From the NCBI GenBank assembly GCA_934654515.1, contig CAKUGA010000023.1:1-19808 (forward strand): a DNA stretch of 19,808 nt, given 5' to 3'. The notes beneath the pieces were generated by a model, which had not been told where the DNA came from, searched no databases, and saw only the letters and a program-made list of their open reading frames with translations. Source of the DNA: an uncultured Collinsella sp. Its GTDB lineage: Bacteria > Actinomycetota > Coriobacteriia > Coriobacteriales > Coriobacteriaceae. Positions within the stretch are counted from its first letter, which is position 1. The number at the start of each line of letters is the position of its first letter. A program made the position numbers and the translations under genes. This document shows, piece by piece, positions 5,969-13,859 of the stretch.

Positions 5969-8968
5969 CTATTTCTTAAGGAGATACGGATAGCTGTCGC
6001 GCACGGCCTTGATGGTCAGGCGGACGGCCTCGGGCAGACCGGTGTTGACGGCATCGACCGAGACGGTGCGAACCGTGCCGGCGACGCGAACCTTAAAGTG
6101 GTCCTCGTCCACGGCCAGGAAGCCCTCGTTCTCGGAGTTCTCCATGTCCTCCTCGCTCCAGAACAGGGTGAGCTTGTCCTTGTAGGGACGACCCTCCTGG
6201 TAGGGGCAGAACACGGCGCAGTTGCCGCACTCGTTGCACATGCCGTCGACATGGACGACCTGATGCTTGGCCAGGCCCGGCACCTTAATTGCCACGTTGG
6301 CGCGGTTGGGGCACACGTCGCAGCAGACCTCGCACACCGAGCCGCAGCCCAGGCAGCGGGTCTTGGTGCAGTTGCGCTTATCGCGGCACAGGGTACCCTT
6401 GCGCTCGTAGCAGGTGTCCTCGCGGCCGGCCTGAGCGTTGCAGTCGGCGTACTTGTTAAAGTCGACACCGGCGATGGCGCGGGCGACCTCGGCGGCGTCG
6501 GCGATAGCCTCGACCACGGTGGCCGGACCGCGACGGCAGTCGCCGGCAGCCCAGACGCCCTCGACGCCGGTGGAGGTGGCGGCAAGGCGGCCGCGACGGT
6601 CGTGCTCAACGCCCGCGGCGTCGTACAGGCTGGCGTCGATACCCTCGCCCACGGCGCAGATCACCGTGGTGGCGGGAAGCTCGACGGTCTCGCCCGTGGC
6701 GACGGGGCTGCGACGGCCGCTTGCATCCGGCTCGCCAAGCTCCATGACGTCGCAGGTCAGTACGGCGCCGTTGAGCGCCTTGGGCGCCAGCAGCTCGCAG
6801 AACTCAACGCCGTCGGCAACAGCAAGATCGAGCTCTTCCTCGTCGGCGGGCATCTGCTTCTTGGTGCGGCGATACACCAGGCGCACGTTCTTCACGCCAG
6901 CCAGGCGCTTGGCCACGCGGGCCGCGTCCATGGCGGTGTTGCCGGCGCCAATGACCACGACGTCCTCGCCCAGCTCGAGTTTCTCGCCCTTCTTGGCGGC
7001 CTCGAGGAACTCCAGCACGTCGAGCTCGGCACCCTCGCCCAGGCCCGCAGAGCCGGGCATCCAGGCACCGGTGGCCACGACCACGTCGGTAAAGCCCTGG
7101 GCCTTGAGCTCGTCGATGGACTCCACGCGGGCGTTGAGCTGCACCTTGGCGCCAAAGGCCAGGCAGAGCTCGGCGTCGTGGGAGATATCGTCGCTGGCAA
7201 TGCGGAACTCGGGGATGACGTGACGGACCACACCGCCGAGGGAGTCGCGGGCCTCGAAGATGGTGACGGGCACGCCGGCGCGCGTCAGGAAGAACGCTGT
7301 CGCCAGACCGGCCGGGCCGCCACCGATAACGGCAACGTTGCGCTCGCCGTCGTTGGCGATAGCCTGAGCGCGTAGCTTGGGCAACACGGCGGTCATGGCC
7401 TCGCGGGCGGCCTTGAGCTTGCTGGCACGAATCTGGGCACCCTCGGGCTCGTAGAAGGCACGCTCGCAGGCGCGGCCGCAGGGATGCGGGCAGATGGTGC
7501 CGGTGATGAACGGCAGGGCGTTGCGCTCGATGATGATGTTGAGCGCGTCCTCGTAGCGGCCCTCATCGACAGCCGCCAGATAGGCGGGAATGTCCTGCTG
7601 GATGGGGCAGCTCGTGCGGCACGGCGTGGTAAAGCAGTCATTGAGCGGGCTCTTGCCGGCGACCTTGCGATCGGGCAGCGGGCGCAGCGGCTTCTTGTAG
7701 AGCGGGTTGGTGAGCGAATCGGTCTGGATCGCGGTCACGGCCTCGAGCGAGACGCCCGCGAACGGCTTGCCGTCCAGGTCGGTGAACTCACCGGCCATCT
7801 GGCTAAAGCGCTCGTAGCCACCGGGCTTGAGCACATCGGTTGCCAGGGTAACAGGCCAAATGCCCGCGTCATACAGGGAGCGGATGTTGTAGACCGTGGC
7901 ACCGCCGGAGTAGCTGATACGCAGCTTGCCATCGAACTGCTCGGTGATGCGGCGGGCGGCCTCGATAGTCAGCGAGAACAGCGAACGGCCGGACATGTAC
8001 ATCTCGGTGGAGGGTAGCTCGTTCCTCGTCACGTCGACGGGGAAGGTGTTGGTCAGCTTAACGCCAAACTCCAGACCGCGCTCGGCGCACAGGGCAATCA
8101 GGCGCTCAAACATAGGCACGGCGTCGACCCACTGCAGGTCCTCACGGAAGTGCGTGTCATCGAAGACAATGTAGTCAAAGCCCAGCTCGTTGAGGCGCTG
8201 ACGGGCAAACTCGTAGCCCAGCAGCGTGGGGTTGCACTTGATGTAGGTGTTGAGGCCCTTCTCGGTGATCAGATAGGTCGCGATGCGCTCGATCTCCGCC
8301 GGCGGGCAGCCATGCAGCGTGGACTCGGTGATGGAGTTGGAGACGCGCGCCGGGATGGACTCGACAAACGCGGCATCGACATGCTCAAACTTGTCCAGGT
8401 TAGCGAGCGCCCACGTGCGGCACTCGTTCCAGACGTCGGAGCCGCTGGCGTCCTTCATGCCCTCGATGTAGGCGTCGACCTTGGGGCTCTTGATGCCCTC
8501 GAGGTCATAACCCACGGACATGTTAAAGACAAAGCCGTCCGGGCTGCCCAGGCCGTACTCACGGGCGATCAGGTGGCAGGCGAACCATGCCTTCACGTAC
8601 TCGGCAAAGGCCTGCGGGACCTCGAGCTCGGTCGACCACTCGCAGTTGTAGCACTCGTCCTGCGCCACAATGCAGGGTTTGTTCACACACTTGGAGAGCT
8701 CCTCGCCATCCATAACCTGGACGGTCTTGAGCTCAAAGAAGCGGGAACCGGCCACATAAGAGGCCACGATGTTCTGGGCCAGCTGCGTATTGGGACCGGC
8801 GGCCGGGCCAAACGGAGTCTCGATGCGCTCGTCAAAAATGGGAAGCGCGCCCTCCTGGTTGGCCGTGACCATCTTACGCACGCCAAAGATGGCGTCCTGG
8901 GTCTTGTGCTCCTCGATGATCCAGTTCATCAGCTGCGAAAACGGGATCGGCCTCATGATGTCGCTCAT
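5969..8968 (-). CDS. ygfK: YgfK-type FAD/Fe-S oxidoreductase
   Basis: The 999-residue protein has a dihydroorotate-dehydrogenase-like barrel at about 1-430 (FMN-site-like SGG at 354-356). A GltD-like Cys-rich helical domain follows at about 440-540 (C445, C450, C454, C493, C497, C501). A two-dinucleotide oxidoreductase domain spans about 543-835, with GGGPAG (549-554) for FAD and GAGNTA (674-679) for NAD(P). The C-terminal Fe-S region has C872-C886 and CNECGNCAVFCP (911-922). This order resembles dihydropyrimidine dehydrogenase and the YgfK family, of similar length. ATG at 8968 is chosen because GAGAGGAG precedes it at good spacing; a 41-residue upstream extension is Arg-rich and overlaps a hairpin. 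YgfK is linked to selenium-dependent purine catabolism, though the name 'selenate reductase' is old and doubtful. It likely links NAD(P)H to the hydroxylase through the ferredoxin. Confidence 0.88.
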   Translation of the reverse strand: MSDIMRPIPFSQLMNWIIEEHKTQDAIFGVRKMVTANQEGALPIFDERIETPFGPAAGPNTQLAQNIVASYVAGSRFFELKTVQVMDGEELSKCVNKPCIVAQDECYNCEWSTELEVPQAFAEYVKAWFACHLIAREYGLGSPDGFVFNMSVGYDLEGIKSPKVDAYIEGMKDASGSDVWNECRTWALANLDKFEHVDAAFVESIPARVSNSITESTLHGCPPAEIERIATYLITEKGLNTYIKCNPTLLGYEFARQRLNELGFDYIVFDDTHFREDLQWVDAVPMFERLIALCAERGLEFGVKLTNTFPVDVTRNELPSTEMYMSGRSLFSLTIEAARRITEQFDGKLRISYSGGATVYNIRSLYDAGIWPVTLATDVLKPGGYERFSQMAGEFTDLDGKPFAGVSLEAVTAIQTDSLTNPLYKKPLRPLPDRKVAGKSPLNDCFTTPCRTSCPIQQDIPAYLAAVDEGRYEDALNIIIERNALPFITGTICPHPCGRACERAFYEPEGAQIRASKLKAAREAMTAVLPKLRAQAIANDGERNVAVIGGGPAGLATAFFLTRAGVPVTIFEARDSLGGVVRHVIPEFRIASDDISHDAELCLAFGAKVQLNARVESIDELKAQGFTDVVVATGAWMPGSAGLGEGAELDVLEFLEAAKKGEKLELGEDVVVIGAGNTAMDAARVAKRLAGVKNVRLVYRRTKKQMPADEEELDLAVADGVEFCELLAPKALNGAVLTCDVMELGEPDASGRRSPVATGETVELPATTVICAVGEGIDASLYDAAGVEHDRRGRLAATSTGVEGVWAAGDCRRGPATVVEAIADAAEVARAIAGVDFNKYADCNAQAGREDTCYERKGTLCRDKRNCTKTRCLGCGSVCEVCCDVCPNRANVAIKVPGLAKHQVVHVDGMCNECGNCAVFCPYQEGRPYKDKLTLFWSEEDMENSENEGFLAVDEDHFKVRVAGTVRTVSVDAVNTGLPEAVRLTIKAVRDSYPYLLKK

Positions 8969-9066
8969 AGTGAGCTCCTCTCTGTAACGCCCGGCGAGAC
9001 CGCGCGGCGGGCGCAAATACGGTGTAGCGCTAGCACAGCGCCGGCGACCCCGCGGAGGTCGCCCAT

Positions 9067-9102
9067 ACGCGCGTCGGATGCGGCGAAACATCCGACGCGC
9101 GT
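9067..9102 (-). other. Intercistronic 14-bp hairpin after ssnA
   Basis: Arms 9067-9080 and 9089-9102 are exact 14-nt reverse complements with an 8-nt loop. The hairpin begins about 15 nt after the ssnA stop and has no U-tract, so it is not a classical terminator. It could protect the upstream message from 3' exonucleases or set the ratio of SsnA to YgfK. A similar hairpin follows the permease gene. Confidence 0.7.
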
Positions 9103-9116
9103 GAATCTACTTGTAA

Positions 9117-10472
9117 TTAGTAGGCGCGATCGTTGAGCGTGCTCCAGAGCTTCTTGGACTCGGCCATGGTCCACGCGTTGATCTTGTCCTCATCAATGCC
9201 AACGAACTCGCGATCCTTGTACAGGACGCGGCCGTTGATGATGGTGGTACGGCAGTTTTTGCCCATCATGCCAAAGAGCATGTGGCCGTCGATGTTCTCC
9301 TCGCTCAGCGGCGTAAAGGGCTTGTAGTCCATGACGATAACGTCGGCGGCAGCGCCGGCCTCGAGCACGCCGAGCTTGCGATCGAAGTACTTGCTCGCCA
9401 TCTTGGCGTTGTTCTCGAACAGCATGGTCATGGCCTCGCACCAGCCCACGTTGGGCATGGCGGCGTTGTGGCGCTGGATGATCAGGAAGACCTTGAGGCT
9501 CTCGAGCATGTCGTGGGTGTAGGCGTCGGTGCCCATGCACACGGGGATGCCGCGGCGGAAGAACTCAAGCACGGGGGCGCAGCCCACGGCGTTGCCCATA
9601 TTGGATTCGGGGTTGTTGACGAGCCAGGTGCCGGACTCCTTGACGATGTCCATCTCGGCGGGCGTCACGTGGATGCAGTGGCCCAGCATGGTGTCGGGAC
9701 CCAGCAGGTCGTGCTGCAGCAGGCGCTCGACGGGGCTGATGCCGCCGCGGTTGAGGCGGGAGTCCCACACGTCGTTCATGCCCTCGCACACGTGGATGTG
9801 GAAGCCGGTCAGGCCGTTGTTGGCCTCGGCCATCTTGTCCATGGTCTCGTCCGACAGCGTAAAGGTGGCATGTCCGCCAAACATGGCGGCGATCATGTGG
9901 TTGTCGTTATCGCGACGCTCCTTGGCGGCCCACTGGGCAAATTCGGCGTTCTCGGCAATGGCCTGGTCGCATTTTTCCTGGCCGCGGCGATCGGAGACCT
10001 CGTAGCACAGGCACGAACGCATGCCCAGCTCCTGAGCTGCATCCTTAATGGTAAAGAGGCTTCCCGGGATCTCGCAGAAGCTCGCATGGTGATCGAAGAT
10101 CGTGGTGACGCCATCGCGGATGGAGTCAAGAATCGTGGCATAGGCGCTGGCCTTGGTGCCGTCGAGCGTCAGGTTATCGTCGATCTTCCACCACTGCTGC
10201 TCAAGATTCTCCAAGAAGTTGGTGGGGTTGCAGCCCTTAATGGCAAGGCCGCGGGCCAGACCCGAATAGATGTGGGTGTGGCAGTTGATGAGTCCGGGCA
10301 TGATGAGGTTGCCCCGGGCATCGACGTACTCGGCATCCGGGTACTTGGCCTTGAGCTCGCGCTCGGGACCTACTTCGACGATCGTATCTCCGTCAATGGC
10401 AACCGCACCATTTGGAATGAACGGGGTCTGAGAATTGCGGGTAAAAACGGAACCGTTAGCGACCAGAAGCAT
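9117..10472 (-). CDS. ssnA: SsnA-type amidohydrolase/aminohydrolase
   Basis: The 451-residue protein belongs to the amidohydrolase superfamily, subgroup of metal-dependent deaminases (guanine deaminase, chlorohydrolase and SsnA). Visible metal-site residues are H65 and H67 (NCHTH), H225/H227 (GFHIHVCE, with E230), H268 (GHCIHV) and D316 (MGTDAY). Length matches SsnA (about 440). ATG at 10472 is chosen because AAGGGAG precedes it at about 6 nt; an ATG six codons upstream overlaps that site. SsnA is repeatedly found with YgfK and XdhD. Its substrate is not settled, but deamination or ring opening of a purine or purine-derived intermediate is likely. It is the second gene of the operon, 195 nt after the permease stop, with hairpins on both sides. 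Confidence 0.85.
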   Translation of the reverse strand: MLLVANGSVFTRNSQTPFIPNGAVAIDGDTIVEVGPERELKAKYPDAEYVDARGNLIMPGLINCHTHIYSGLARGLAIKGCNPTNFLENLEQQWWKIDDNLTLDGTKASAYATILDSIRDGVTTIFDHHASFCEIPGSLFTIKDAAQELGMRSCLCYEVSDRRGQEKCDQAIAENAEFAQWAAKERRDNDNHMIAAMFGGHATFTLSDETMDKMAEANNGLTGFHIHVCEGMNDVWDSRLNRGGISPVERLLQHDLLGPDTMLGHCIHVTPAEMDIVKESGTWLVNNPESNMGNAVGCAPVLEFFRRGIPVCMGTDAYTHDMLESLKVFLIIQRHNAAMPNVGWCEAMTMLFENNAKMASKYFDRKLGVLEAGAAADVIVMDYKPFTPLSEENIDGHMLFGMMGKNCRTTIINGRVLYKDREFVGIDEDKINAWTMAESKKLWSTLNDRAY

Positions 10473-10620
10473 GAATGCTCCCTTCAACATCAGGGGCGGG
10501 GTTTGACACCTCTGACATGGCGGAGTGCGAAGCGCCGGCCTACACCGGAAACGGGCCCTCTCCCGTCAACGCTTCACCAAAGGGACAAACCCTTTGAAGT
10601 GCGGCTTGGCGCCGCATGAC

Positions 10621-10650
10621 GTCGGCGGACGAGGCGATGCGTCCGCCGAC
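10621..10650 (-). other. Intercistronic 10-bp hairpin after the permease gene
   Basis: GTCGGCGGAC and GTCCGCCGAC are exact reverse complements separated by 10 nt, beginning 17 nt after the permease stop. No U-tract follows. Two smaller stems (GCGGC/GCCGC and AAAGGG/CCCTTT) lie in the same 195-nt gap before ssnA. Possible roles are mRNA stabilisation, processing or partial attenuation. Confidence 0.6.
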
Positions 10651-10667
10651 GAATAGCACCGAATTGG

Positions 10668-12062
10668 TTACTTCTTGCTCTCGGGCAAGACCAGATCCAC
10701 GGCAGCGTCCTTGGCAGCATCGATGTGCTGAGCCACGACCGGCGTCTGCGGAAGGATCAGGTTAAGGACAATGGCCATGATGGCGGTGGGGGTTACGGCA
10801 TTGGAGCCGATGACGGTGGACACCCAGGCGGGCATACCCTCGCCGGCAAGGCAGCCGCTGGCCATCCAGATACCCAGGCCAAAGACGACGGAAGTGCCGA
10901 CGATGGTGGTAGTGCGCTGCGTGAGGCCCTCGCGGGTGAACATGCGCACGCCGTTCATGGTGATGGTGCCAAAGACGCCGACGGTCGCGCCGCCGATGAC
11001 GGGCTGCGGGATAGCGGAAAGGACGGCAGAGAGCTGCGGGAACAGACCGGCGATGGCAAAGACGGCCGCGATGATCACAAAGACCCACTTGTTGACGACC
11101 TTGTTGGAGCAGATGATGCCCACGTTCTGGCCAAGGGCGCTGGTGGGAAGACCGCCCAGCAGGCCGCCGACCATAGAGGTGAGGCCCTGGGACACGATAG
11201 CGCCAGAGAGCTCGCGCTCGGTGGGCATACGGTCGATGGAGCCCAGACAGGCGGCGGAGACGTCACCGATAACCTGGATGGCAACCATGGGGAACACGAC
11301 GGCGAGGGTAATGCAGACCTCGGGATCAAACTCGAGCGCGTAGGGCATGAGCTTGGGAAGGGCGAAGACCTGGGCGGTGGCGACGCTGGAGAAGTCGATC
11401 ATGCCAAAGGGGATCGAAACGATCATGCCAACGATCATGCCAAAGAACACGGATCCCAGCTTGAGCGTGCCCTTGCCAAAGTTGGCGAGCGCAAAGACCA
11501 CGGCGAAGGTGATAAGAGCGACGCACCAGGCCTGCGGGGTGCCCCACAGCGGCGTACCCATACCGCCGGCCATATACTTGACGGCCGTGGGATAGAGAGA
11601 GACGCCAATGGAGAAGATGACCGTACCGGTCACGACGGGCGGGAACAGCCACTTGATCTTGCTGTAGGCCAGACCAAAGAGGACCGCGACGGCGCCGCCG
11701 ACGATCTCGCCGCCCAGCAGCGCACCAAAGCTAAAGCCCGAGGCACCCATGGCCTGCAGGGCCGGCAGGAACGCGAACGAAACGCCCATGACGATGGGCA
11801 GGCCGCCGCCGATGCGACGGAAGGGAGCGAAGGCCTGAAGGGCCGTATCGATTGCCGAAAGAATGAGCGCAACCTGAATGATGTCGGTGCTCTGCTGGCT
11901 ATTAAAGCCGTAGACGCCGGCCATGATGACCGCCGGGGTAATGATGCCGGCAAACGATGCCAGTACGTGCTGAAGGGCACACGGGATCATTTCCTTAACG
12001 GGCGGCATGCCCTCGCGAGTAAACAGGGCTTCAGTGCCGTTCGTAACCGTCTCCTGGGCCAT
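10668..12062 (-). CDS. NCS2-family nucleobase permease (xanthine/urate type)
   Basis: The 464-residue integral membrane protein has many hydrophobic segments and NCS2 signatures: ALQHVLASFAG (29-39), GGGLP (85-89), LPTSALGQNVG (305-315) and a D267 matching Asp-276 of E. coli XanQ. H32 and Q312-N313 match His-31 and Gln-324/Asn-325. Two key acidic positions differ: the Glu-272 position is Q263 and the Asp-304 position is Q292. The protein should import a nucleobase by cation symport, but selectivity may differ from xanthine. ATG at 12062 was chosen over an upstream in-frame ATG (12149) because GGTGG lies close before it and the first 29 upstream residues are polar and unlike the family. First gene of the operon, with a promoter at 12150-12178. 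Confidence 0.86.
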   Translation of the reverse strand: MAQETVTNGTEALFTREGMPPVKEMIPCALQHVLASFAGIITPAVIMAGVYGFNSQQSTDIIQVALILSAIDTALQAFAPFRRIGGGLPIVMGVSFAFLPALQAMGASGFSFGALLGGEIVGGAVAVLFGLAYSKIKWLFPPVVTGTVIFSIGVSLYPTAVKYMAGGMGTPLWGTPQAWCVALITFAVVFALANFGKGTLKLGSVFFGMIVGMIVSIPFGMIDFSSVATAQVFALPKLMPYALEFDPEVCITLAVVFPMVAIQVIGDVSAACLGSIDRMPTERELSGAIVSQGLTSMVGGLLGGLPTSALGQNVGIICSNKVVNKWVFVIIAAVFAIAGLFPQLSAVLSAIPQPVIGGATVGVFGTITMNGVRMFTREGLTQRTTTIVGTSVVFGLGIWMASGCLAGEGMPAWVSTVIGSNAVTPTAIMAIVLNLILPQTPVVAQHIDAAKDAAVDLVLPESKK

Positions 12063-12149
12063 TTGACCACCAATCCTCGAAGTAGTTGTTTTCGCATCTA
12101 ACGCTCTATTGTGACGCAGTGCGGGGTTGAGGTTGTGCCTTCGTTGCAT

Positions 12150-12178
12150 ATCGTATTAAAGATGATTCTCATTCTCAA
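12150..12178 (-). promoter_or_regulatory. Sigma-70-like promoter of the purine operon
   Basis: On the minus strand TTGAGA (12173-12178) is separated by exactly 17 nt from TACGAT (12150-12155), giving a leader of about 80 nt before the permease ATG. The match is 5/6 at -35 and 4/6 at -10. In the rest of the 352-nt gap (12063-12414) no riboswitch fold was recognised and no clear promoter for the divergent regulator was found. Confidence 0.5.
12158..12176 (-). promoter_or_regulatory. Fur-like box overlapping the operon promoter
   Basis: The minus-strand 19-mer GAGAATGAGAATCATCTTT matches the classical 19-bp Fur consensus (GATAATGATAATCATTATC) at 14 of 19 positions, counted by eye. It covers the promoter spacer and part of the -35 hexamer, a position suited to repression. 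The operon products are rich in Fe-S clusters, so iron control is plausible. A chance AT-rich match is possible. Confidence 0.4.
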
Positions 12179-12414
12179 TAATAATTTTTTGTTATCAGAC
12201 TATTCTTGAGCTGAGGTAATGCATTTCCGCAGGTCAGAAAAGTGTCTGGTCAAAATAACATCTAACTTTTCTTTTGGTCGACCGTTTACCGCCAAATTCC
12301 TACCGCTCGTCCGTATTACGCAATGTACCTGCGAATATGCGAGTCAATAGACACCGTGTTACCATGAGAAAAAATTGTTATGAACATTTCCGATTTCACC
12401 CAAAGGAGTTGCCC

Positions 12415-13071
12415 GTGAACGAGACCGTACGTCGCTTTTTGCCGATGGTCGATTTTCTTGAGCAGATACTCGGCAAAAACAGCGAAATCGTGCTGCACGA
12501 TTTCTCGGATCCCGACCACGCCATCGTCGATATTCGCAACGGCATCGTGAGTGGCCGCAAGGTCGGCGGTCCCGCCACCGATCTGGCGCTCAAGATCATG
12601 CACGACCCCAAGTATCGCGACCTGCCGTTTATTACGGGCTACGAGGGCCGCGGCGCCGGAGGCAAGACGCTGGAGTCCGCGACGTTCTTTATCCGCGAGG
12701 ATAACGAGATCGTCGGTATGCTCTGCGTCAACACCGACCTCTCGACCGTACGCTCCATCAACGCCATGGCGCAGCAGCTCATGGCGTGCTTCGACGCAGC
12801 GCCGACGCGCACGGAGCCCGCCCCTATCGAGGTCGAAAGCCTTTCGGAGTCCACCCAGGAGCTCATCGACCGCAGCATTGCCGAGTTGCTGAGCGCGCGC
12901 GGGCTGGATGTAGCGTCGCTTGGTCAGAGCGACCGCGTGGACGTCATTCGCCACCTCAACGGCAACGGGGTGTTCATGCTCAAGGGCGCCGTGGCCTGCG
13001 CTGCCACCGCGTTGGGCATCTCGGAGCCCAGCGTGTACCGCTACCTGCAAAAAGTCCGCAAGGAGGGCTAA
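12415..13071 (+). CDS. YheO-type PAS/helix-turn-helix regulator
   Basis: The 218-residue protein has an N-terminal YheO-like PAS domain (about 10-110; EIVLHDFSDPDHAIVDIRNG at 24-43) and a C-terminal DauR-type helix-turn-helix (about 175-217; ISEPSVYRYLQKV). GTG at 12415 is chosen because AAAGGAG precedes it at about 7 nt; in-frame upstream ATGs lack such a site and would add residues outside the PAS domain. It is a cytoplasmic DNA-binding protein, likely sensing a small ligand through the PAS domain. It is divergent from the permease-ssnA-ygfK-xdhD operon and shares a 352-nt gap with it, so it is the obvious candidate for its local regulator; this is inference from context. Confidence 0.85.
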   Translation: MNETVRRFLPMVDFLEQILGKNSEIVLHDFSDPDHAIVDIRNGIVSGRKVGGPATDLALKIMHDPKYRDLPFITGYEGRGAGGKTLESATFFIREDNEIVGMLCVNTDLSTVRSINAMAQQLMACFDAAPTRTEPAPIEVESLSESTQELIDRSIAELLSARGLDVASLGQSDRVDVIRHLNGNGVFMLKGAVACAATALGISEPSVYRYLQKVRKEG

Positions 13072-13115
13072 CGAGCAAAATGGAGCGCGACTCCACAAGC
13101 GATTCGTCACTTGAC

Positions 13116-13154
13116 AAAAGACCCTGCAGCTCGCACGCGCTGCAGGGTCTTTTT
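13116..13154. terminator. Bidirectional rho-independent terminator
   Basis: An A-tract, AGACCCTGCAGC, an 8-nt loop, GCTGCAGGGTCT and a T-tract form a near-perfect 15-bp stem with U-tracts on both strands. It serves the regulator gene (plus) and ridA (minus), whose stops lie on either side. Confidence 0.92.
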
Positions 13155-13183
13155 GCATGTCATGTTTAGTTGTGGCCAACGCC

Positions 13184-13561
13184 TTAGAGGGCGGCGACAA
13201 CCTCAATCTCGACCAGACCGCCGGCCGGAAGGGCGGCAACCTGGAAGGCGCTGCGCGCGGGGAACGGAGCCACGAACTTGGAGGCGTAGATCTCGTTCAC
13301 GGCAGCGAAGTCGGCGATGTCGGCCAGGTAGACCGTGGTCTTGACGACATCGGCAAAGGTGGCGCCGGCAGCGGTCAGCAGGGCCTCGACGTTGGCGAGG
13401 GACTGCTTGGCCTGGGCCTCGACGCCCTCGGGCATCTTGCCGGTCGCGGGATCGATGCCCAGCTGGCCGGACAGGAACACCATGTTGCCGGTCTGGATAC
13501 CAGGGGAATACGGGCCGATGGCTGCGGGTGCGTTATCGGAAGACACGACGGTCTTGCTCAT
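13184..13561 (-). CDS. ridA: RidA family enamine/imine deaminase
   Basis: The 125-residue protein has typical YjgF/RidA features: AIGPYSPGIQTGNMVFLSGQ (14-33), R103 in PARSAF (the catalytic-type Arg, equivalent to E. coli R105) and E118/E120 near the C-terminus. RidA hydrolyses reactive enamines/imines such as 2-aminoacrylate made by PLP enzymes. ATG at 13561 follows AAGGAG at 7 nt; an upstream extension lies in the leader hairpin and is not supported. The gene is monocistronic with its own promoter and terminator. Its location next to a purine module is suggestive, since 2,3-diaminopropionate ammonia-lyase (YgeX) in related purine pathways produces 2-aminoacrylate, but no YgeX is present here. 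Confidence 0.93.
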   Translation of the reverse strand: MSKTVVSSDNAPAAIGPYSPGIQTGNMVFLSGQLGIDPATGKMPEGVEAQAKQSLANVEALLTAAGATFADVVKTTVYLADIADFAAVNEIYASKFVAPFPARSAFQVAALPAGGLVEIEVVAAL

Positions 13562-13592
13562 GTTTTTCTCCTTACAAGTAAAAGGGAACGGG

Positions 13593-13640
13593 AGCGCGGC
13601 GTTCACACCGGGAGGCACAGTTCGGTCTGAACACCGCGCT
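13593..13640 (-). promoter_or_regulatory. 5'-end leader hairpin of ridA mRNA
   Basis: AGCGCGGCGTTCA (13593-13605) and TGAACACCGCGCT (13628-13640) pair over 13 bp with one wobble. The loop can extend the stem by ACCG/CGGT. From the predicted promoter the transcript would start near 13642, so this structure would sit at the extreme 5' end of the message. It may stabilise the RNA or respond to a factor. Confidence 0.55.
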
Positions 13641-13648
13641 TGATTGGG

Positions 13649-13677
13649 ATAGTACTCAAGGTTTCCGCGCGATGCAA
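13649..13677 (-). promoter_or_regulatory. Sigma-70-type promoter of ridA
   Basis: On the minus strand TTGCAT (13672-13677), a 17-nt spacer and TACTAT (13649-13654) give a good promoter with a leader of about 80 nt. The gap 13562-13859 is divergent. On the plus strand only TATACT (13822-13827) stands out, without a clear -35, as a possible -10 for the U32 gene. Three AACGGT/ACCGTT half-sites at 13713-13739 are possible operator halves. Confidence 0.6.
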
Positions 13678-13859
13678 GATTATTATCACGTTGCGAGAAT
13701 ATTTTATCGCCCAACGGTTTCCCCGGACCGTTGAACGGTTCTCCACGGGGTCAGCCAGCCCAAGCTGCTGAAGACTTTATCCCGCTTGGAGCACGGGCAT
13801 CGTCCATCGCGACGGCACCACTATACTTTTGAGTATCTGAGCATTTTGAAAGGCAGGAT

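Noticed and set aside
8969..9091. 41-residue N-terminal extension of YgfK
   Set aside because: It is Arg-rich, overlaps the intercistronic hairpin, has no ribosome-binding site, while ATG at 8968 has GAGAGGAG in front.
12063..12414. Purine or xanthine riboswitch upstream of the permease
   Set aside because: The leader of about 80 nt shows no conserved riboswitch core or three-way junction that I could recognise.
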